Assembly (NCBI RefSeq): GCF_018131005.1
Contig: NZ_JAFCJK010000004.1
Span: 310,001 to 374,000, forward strand
Source of the DNA: Bradyrhizobium lablabi
GTDB lineage: Bacteria; Pseudomonadota; Alphaproteobacteria; Rhizobiales; Xanthobacteraceae
Direction: 5' to 3'
Length of the DNA: 64,000 bases
This document shows positions 59,778-64,000 of the stretch, one piece after another (the first letter of the stretch is position 1; each line of letters starts with the position of its first letter). The position numbers and the translations under genes are program-made. The notes beneath the pieces are model-generated. The model saw nothing but the letters and a program-made list of their open reading frames with translations. It had not been told where the DNA came from and ran no database searches.

Positions 59778-62144
59778 ATGGGAATCGCGCCCGAACGCCT
59801 CGAAACGCTGTCCGCCTTGACCCGCAAGGTGCTCTGGCTGTCGTCGTGGACGATCCATCACGCCAACCATGTCAGGCCGAACACGGATGGGCTGAAGGTC
59901 GGCGGCCATCAGGCCTCGTCCGCTTCGCTCGCCAACATCATGTCGGCGCTCTATTTCTCGGTGCTGCGCCCGCAGGACCGCGTCGCGGTGAAGCCGCATG
60001 CGAGCCCGGTGTTCCATGCGATCCAGTATCTGTTCGGACACCAGACCCGCGAGAAGATGGAGAACTTTCGCGGCTACAAGGGCGCGCAATCCTATCCGTC
60101 GCGCACCAAGGATACCGACGACGTCGATTTCTCGACCGGCTCGGTCGGGCTCGGCGTAGCGCAGACGCTGTTCGCCTCGCTGGTGCAGGACTATGTCAAG
60201 GCGCATGGCTGGATGCAGGACCGGCCCGAGGGCCGGATGATCGCGCTGGTCGGCGACGCCGAGATGGACGAGGGCAATATTTTCGAGGCGCTGCTGGAGG
60301 GCTGGAAGCACGGGCTGCGCAACACCTGGTGGGTGGTCGACTACAACAGGCAGTCGCTCGATGCCGTGGTGCGCGAAGGGCTGTGGGCCAAGTTCGAGAC
60401 CATGTTCCGCAACTTTGGCTGGGACGTAGTGATCGTGAAATACGGCAAGCTGATGCAGGACGCCTTTGCCGAGCCGGGCGGCGAGGCGTTGCGGCGCTGG
60501 ATCGACAATTGTCCGAACCAGATGTATGCGGCGCTCTGCTTCCAGGGCGGTGCGGCGTTCCGAAAGCATCTGCAGGACGACATCGGCGACCAGGGACCGG
60601 TCTCGCAATTGATCGATCGCCGCAGCGACGAGGAATTGCTTGCGCTGATGTCGAATCTCGGCGGCCATGACATGGCGAGCATGCTCGAGGCCTTTGAATC
60701 CATCGATCACGATCGTCCGGTCTGCTTCATCGCCTACACTATCAAGGGTGTCGGGCTGCCGTTCCAGGGTCACAAGGACAACCATGCCGGCTTGATGACG
60801 GTGGCGCAGATGGAGAAGTGGCGCGCGAGCCAGAACATCCGCCCCGGCCATGAATGGGACAGGTTCGAGGGCCTGGCGCTGGACACAGCGAAGCTCGAGG
60901 CCTTCCTGGCCGAGGCGCCCTTCAACCGCGAAGGCCGCCGCCGCCTGTCGGCACCCGCCATCGAGGTGCCCGAGCGCCTTGCATTCAAGGTTTCAGCGCA
61001 GATGTCGACGCAGCAGGGTTTCGGCCTCGTGCTCCACGAACTCGCGCGCGGCGAGAGCGCCCTGGCTTCGCGCATCGTGACCGCATCGCCTGACGTGACG
61101 GTGTCGACCAATCTCGGCGGCTGGGTGAACCGCCGCGGCCTGTTTGCGAAGGCGGAAAATCACGACCTGTTCCGGCAGGAGAAGATCCCCTCGACCTACA
61201 ATTGGGATTTTTCGCCGAAGGGCCAGCACATCGAACTCGGTATTGCCGAGATGAACCTGTTCATCATGCTCTCGGCGCTCGGCCTGTCGCACCAGATCAA
61301 TGGCGAGCGGCTGCTGCCGGTCGGCACGCTCTACGATCCCTTCATCGAACGCGGCCTCGATGCGCTGAACTATGCCTGCTACCAGGACGCGCGCTTTATG
61401 GTGGCGGCGACGCCGGCCGGCGTTTCGCTGGCGCCGGAGGGCGGCGCGCATCAGTCGATCAAGACACCGCTGATCGGGATCGGGCAGGACGGGCTGGCCT
61501 CGTTCGAGCCAGCCTTCGTCGACGAACTTTCGGTCATCATGGCCTTCGGCTTCCAGCACATGCAGCGCGAGGGCGCCGAGGGTGGCTCGGTCTATCTGCG
61601 GCTTTCGACCCGCACGATCGAGCAGCCGCAGCGGATCATGACGCTGGACCTGCAGCGCGACATCACCGAGGGCGCGTACTGGCTGCGCAAGCCGGGGCCG
61701 AATTGCGACCTCGTGATTGCCTATACCGGGACGGTCGCACCGGAGGCGATCGAGGCCGTTGGCCTGATTGGCGAGAGCCATCGCGACGTCGGTCTGCTCG
61801 CGGTCACCTCAGCCGACCGGCTCTATGCGGGGTGGTCCGCCGCACGGAATTTGCGCCGCGACCGGCGCGGTGTGCAGCATTTGAGTCATATCGAGCAGTT
61901 GCTGGCGTCGCTCGGCCGGGACTGCGGCATCGTGACCGTGATCGACGGCCATCCAGCCTCGCTCGGCTGGCTCGGCGGCGTGCGCGGCCATCGCGTTGAG
62001 GCGCTCGGGGTGGAGCATTTCGGCCAGACCGGCACGATTGGCGACCTCTACCGCCACTACGGCATCGATGCCAACGCCATTATCGACGCGGCGGAGGGGC
62101 TGACCGTCGGGGCCCCGGTTCGGCATCGCAAGATGGCGGTGTGA
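59778..62144 (+). CDS. Transketolase / homodimeric pyruvate dehydrogenase E1-like enzyme
   Basis: 788-residue thiamine-diphosphate enzyme with all three TPP-fold domains. TPP motif 'GDAEMDEGN' (about 159-167) followed by 'WWVVDYNRQSLD'; catalytic His pattern 'SWTIHHANHVRPN' and 'GGHQASSASLANIM'; the pyrimidine domain has 'YNWDFSPKGQHIELGIAEMN' and 'AYWLRKPGPNCDLVIAYTGT'. Length and wording are closer to the AceE/transketolase hybrid group of alphaproteobacteria than to TktA. It may decarboxylate a 2-oxo acid from amino-acid breakdown, fitting the divergent Lrp regulator. Start at 59778; extension to 59664 is not supported. Confidence 0.88.
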   Translation: MGIAPERLETLSALTRKVLWLSSWTIHHANHVRPNTDGLKVGGHQASSASLANIMSALYFSVLRPQDRVAVKPHASPVFHAIQYLFGHQTREKMENFRGYKGAQSYPSRTKDTDDVDFSTGSVGLGVAQTLFASLVQDYVKAHGWMQDRPEGRMIALVGDAEMDEGNIFEALLEGWKHGLRNTWWVVDYNRQSLDAVVREGLWAKFETMFRNFGWDVVIVKYGKLMQDAFAEPGGEALRRWIDNCPNQMYAALCFQGGAAFRKHLQDDIGDQGPVSQLIDRRSDEELLALMSNLGGHDMASMLEAFESIDHDRPVCFIAYTIKGVGLPFQGHKDNHAGLMTVAQMEKWRASQNIRPGHEWDRFEGLALDTAKLEAFLAEAPFNREGRRRLSAPAIEVPERLAFKVSAQMSTQQGFGLVLHELARGESALASRIVTASPDVTVSTNLGGWVNRRGLFAKAENHDLFRQEKIPSTYNWDFSPKGQHIELGIAEMNLFIMLSALGLSHQINGERLLPVGTLYDPFIERGLDALNYACYQDARFMVAATPAGVSLAPEGGAHQSIKTPLIGIGQDGLASFEPAFVDELSVIMAFGFQHMQREGAEGGSVYLRLSTRTIEQPQRIMTLDLQRDITEGAYWLRKPGPNCDLVIAYTGTVAPEAIEAVGLIGESHRDVGLLAVTSADRLYAGWSAARNLRRDRRGVQHLSHIEQLLASLGRDCGIVTVIDGHPASLGWLGGVRGHRVEALGVEHFGQTGTIGDLYRHYGIDANAIIDAAEGLTVGAPVRHRKMAV

Positions 62145-62322
62145 CCTCGCGGAGGCGAAGGCAGCAAGCCTTGCCACCCGTGCGTTCCCGACCTTATATC
62201 AGGTGTCGCGCGCGTTGCGGCGCCCCGCACATGGCGGGTTCAATTCCCGGGGCTTTCGTGCAAGGATGCCTGCCGAACGCTTCCGTTCCCCTTTTCCATA
62301 CGCCCCGCACAAGAGGTTTCCG

Positions 62323-63753
62323 ATGGTCAATCGCATGCAATTCTACATCGATGGCGCCTGGGTCGATCCGGTCGTCAAGAAGTCCACCCCCGTCGTCAAC
62401 CCGGCGACCGAAGAAGCGATGTATGAGGTTGCGCTCGGCTCCAAGGCCGATGTCGACAAGGCGGTCGCCGCCGCCAAGCGCGCGTTTGTGACCTATTCCC
62501 AGACGAGCCGCGAGGAGCGCGTCGCGCTGCTCACCAAGGTCGTCGAGATCTACAAGGGCCGCATGAAGGAGATCGGTGCCGCCGTCTCCGACGAGATGGG
62601 CGCGCCGCTACCGATGGCGGAAAAGCTGCAGGCCGGCGCCGGTCTCGGTCATCTCATGAACACCCTCGAAGTGCTGAAGAAGTACGAGTTCGAGGAGACC
62701 ATGGGCTCGGCGGTCATCGTGCGCGAGCCGGTCGGCGTCGTCGGCATGATCACGCCCTGGAACTGGCCGCTGAACCAGATCGCCTGCAAGGTCGCGCCTG
62801 CACTCGCCGCCGGTTGCACCATGATCCTCAAGCCCTCGGAATTCACCCCGACCTCCGCGTTGATCTTCGCCGAGATCCTTCATGAAGCGGGCGTACCGAA
62901 GGGCGTGTTCAACCTGCTCAACGGCCTCGGCCCGGAGGTCGGCGCCGCGATGAGCGAGCATCCCGACATCGACATGATTTCGTTCACCGGCTCGACCCGC
63001 GCCGGCGTCGATGTGGCTAAACGTGCCGCGCCGACCGTGAAGCGTGTCAGCCAGGAACTCGGCGGCAAGTCGCCGAACGTCATCCTCGACGGCGCCGACC
63101 TGACCAAGGCGGTGACCGGCGGCGTGATGCACATGTTCAACAACTCCGGCCAGTCCTGCAACGCGCCGTCCCGCATGATCGTGCCGCTCTCCAAGATGAA
63201 GGAAGTGGCAGCGATTGCGAAGGGCGTCGCCGACAAGACCAAGGCCGGCGATCCGCGCGCAGGCGACACCACCATCGGCCCGGTGGTCAACCGCGGCCAG
63301 TGGGACAAGATCCAGGCGTTGATCCAGAAGGGCATCGACGAGGGCGCAACGCTCGTCGCCGGTGGCCCGGGCCTGCCCGAGGGCGTCAACAAGGGCTTCT
63401 ATGTCCGTCCGACGATCTTCGCCGACGTCACCAACGACATGACGATCGCTCGCGAGGAAATCTTCGGACCGGTGCTGACCATTCTCGGCGCCAAGGACGA
63501 GGCTGAGGCGGTGAAGATCGCCAATGACACGCCCTATGGTCTCGCCGGTTACGTCTCGGCCGACACCGTGGAAACCGCGCGCCGTGTCGGCCGGCAGATC
63601 CGCGCCGGCAACGTCAATCTGCAGGGCGTTCCGAACGAGCGCTCGGCGCCGTTCGGCGGCTACAAGCAGTCCGGCAATGGCCGTGAATGGGGCCGTTATG
63701 GTCTGGAGGAATATCTCGAGGCCAAGGCGGTCGCGGGCTACAACGCGGCGTAA
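62323..63753 (+). CDS. NAD(P)-dependent aldehyde dehydrogenase
   Basis: 476 residues from the ATG at 62323 with AAGAGG six bases upstream; the frame open back to 62203 is low-complexity. Catalytic Asn147 ('PWNWP'), Glu245 ('QELGGKS') and Cys279 ('GQSCNAP') are in place. It is a general aliphatic/aromatic aldehyde dehydrogenase; the 'Q-S-C-N-A' form is common in this subgroup. It follows the transketolase-like gene by 178 bp on the same strand and may oxidise the aldehyde formed there. Confidence 0.93.
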   Translation: MVNRMQFYIDGAWVDPVVKKSTPVVNPATEEAMYEVALGSKADVDKAVAAAKRAFVTYSQTSREERVALLTKVVEIYKGRMKEIGAAVSDEMGAPLPMAEKLQAGAGLGHLMNTLEVLKKYEFEETMGSAVIVREPVGVVGMITPWNWPLNQIACKVAPALAAGCTMILKPSEFTPTSALIFAEILHEAGVPKGVFNLLNGLGPEVGAAMSEHPDIDMISFTGSTRAGVDVAKRAAPTVKRVSQELGGKSPNVILDGADLTKAVTGGVMHMFNNSGQSCNAPSRMIVPLSKMKEVAAIAKGVADKTKAGDPRAGDTTIGPVVNRGQWDKIQALIQKGIDEGATLVAGGPGLPEGVNKGFYVRPTIFADVTNDMTIAREEIFGPVLTILGAKDEAEAVKIANDTPYGLAGYVSADTVETARRVGRQIRAGNVNLQGVPNERSAPFGGYKQSGNGREWGRYGLEEYLEAKAVAGYNAA

Positions 63754-63786
63754 ATTGACGCGGCGCTCGCGTCGCTTGTGAAGACG

Positions 63787-63814
63787 AATGCCGGCTTCGC
63801 ATGAAGCCGGCATT
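63787..63814 (+). terminator. Intrinsic terminator after the aldehyde dehydrogenase
   Basis: AATGCCGGCTTC / GAAGCCGGCATT, a perfect 12-bp stem with a 4-base loop (gcat), 34 bases after the stop, followed by 'ctctatt'. Confidence 0.7.
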
Positions 63815-63928
63815 CTCTATTGATGCGAACCCGTTGGCCGAAGCTCGCGTCAATGTTCAGCCGCAATCGCGCGAGAGGACATGAGGCGACCTAACAAGAC
63901 GTGACAAACAATAACGAAGGGGCGGAAC

Positions 63929-64000
63929 GTGAAGAAACTTTTCATTGCACTTGTCGCGCTGCTTCCGCTCACCGGCACCGTTCAGGCCCAGACGCTCAAG
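63929..64000 (+). CDS. Start of a secreted protein, probably an ABC transporter binding protein (3' end outside window)
   Basis: A GTG at 63929 preceded by 'gaagggg' begins 24 codons to the window edge: a positive N-terminus (V/M-K-K), hydrophobic core 'LFIALVALLPLTGTV' and cleavage after 'VQAQ', followed by 'TLK'. This is the usual opening of amino-acid or sugar binding proteins ('...AQTLK'). Nothing further can be said. Confidence 0.6.
   Translation, partial: MKKLFIALVALLPLTGTVQAQTLK

Noticed and set aside
62235..62249. tRNA T-arm-like sequence cgggttcaattcccg
   Set aside because: No matching acceptor stem, D-arm or anticodon arm can be built around it; it is a chance hairpin before the aldehyde dehydrogenase.
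1..64000. Search for CRISPR arrays, insertion sequences, integrases, phage genes, rRNA and tRNA
   Set aside because: No regularly spaced repeats, transposase or integrase proteins, or RNA gene signatures were seen on either strand.

Overview
The window looks like chromosomal DNA of a Bradyrhizobium-type alphaproteobacterium. It is GC-rich and dense in ABC importers with solo regulators. It carries the nrtABC-globin-flavoprotein-nasC nitrate assimilation order known from Bradyrhizobium, FixK/FNR-type boxes, and several dispersed palindromic repeats that I associate with Bradyrhizobium/Rhodopseudomonas genomes. No rRNA, tRNA, CRISPR array, insertion sequence or phage module was seen.

Layout. 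1-8.2 kb: the 3' end of a CaiB/BaiF CoA-transferase, a five-gene Dpp/Opp-type ABC importer, a zinc alcohol dehydrogenase and an isopropylmalate/isocitrate dehydrogenase-family enzyme, forming a catabolic run on the + strand. 8.4-12.2 kb: an Xre regulator, a small conserved-looking protein, and a divergent pair of serine hydrolase and intradiol dioxygenase. 12.3-20.1 kb: nitrate assimilation, with a sigma-54-like promoter, a structured leader, nrtABC, a single-domain globin, a FAD reductase and the molybdenum nitrate reductase. 20.3-25.5 kb: a cupin, an SMP-30 protein, a GYD protein, a ModE-like one-component regulator and a divergent aldehyde dehydrogenase. 25.5-35.1 kb: an ATC hydrolase-RidA-VOC run, an internally deleted LysR protein, an aldo/keto reductase, a DMT exporter, an SDR, and a D-amino-acid dehydrogenase with an ABC permease and binding protein split by a gene of unknown function. 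35.3-42.4 kb: PPK2, a fumarylacetoacetase-family hydrolase, an AI-2E-type membrane protein, a recombination scar joining two gene fragments, small secreted proteins and a PCMT. 42.6-58.5 kb: an envelope and signalling region. 58.7-64 kb: a long dispersed hairpin repeat, an Lrp regulator divergent from a transketolase/AceE-like enzyme, an aldehyde dehydrogenase and the start of another secreted protein.

The most interesting unit is at 44.4-53.6 kb. Three TTGA-N6-TCAA boxes (two of them perfect TTGAT-N4-ATCAA) lie upstream of an M23 peptidase/arylsulfatase divergent pair, an amino-acid binding protein/L,D-transpeptidase operon and a DUF2092/small secreted protein operon. A FixK-like regulator with the E-x-x-S-R recognition helix is encoded next to them. 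I infer a local, probably low-oxygen-controlled regulon for remodelling the cell envelope. Close by is a two-gene cyclic-nucleotide module: a stand-alone cNMP-binding protein and a dCache-type transmembrane cyclase.

All functions are inferred by reading the translated sequences; no database search was run. Start codons were chosen from ribosome-binding sites and family N-termini and are the least certain part of the coordinates.
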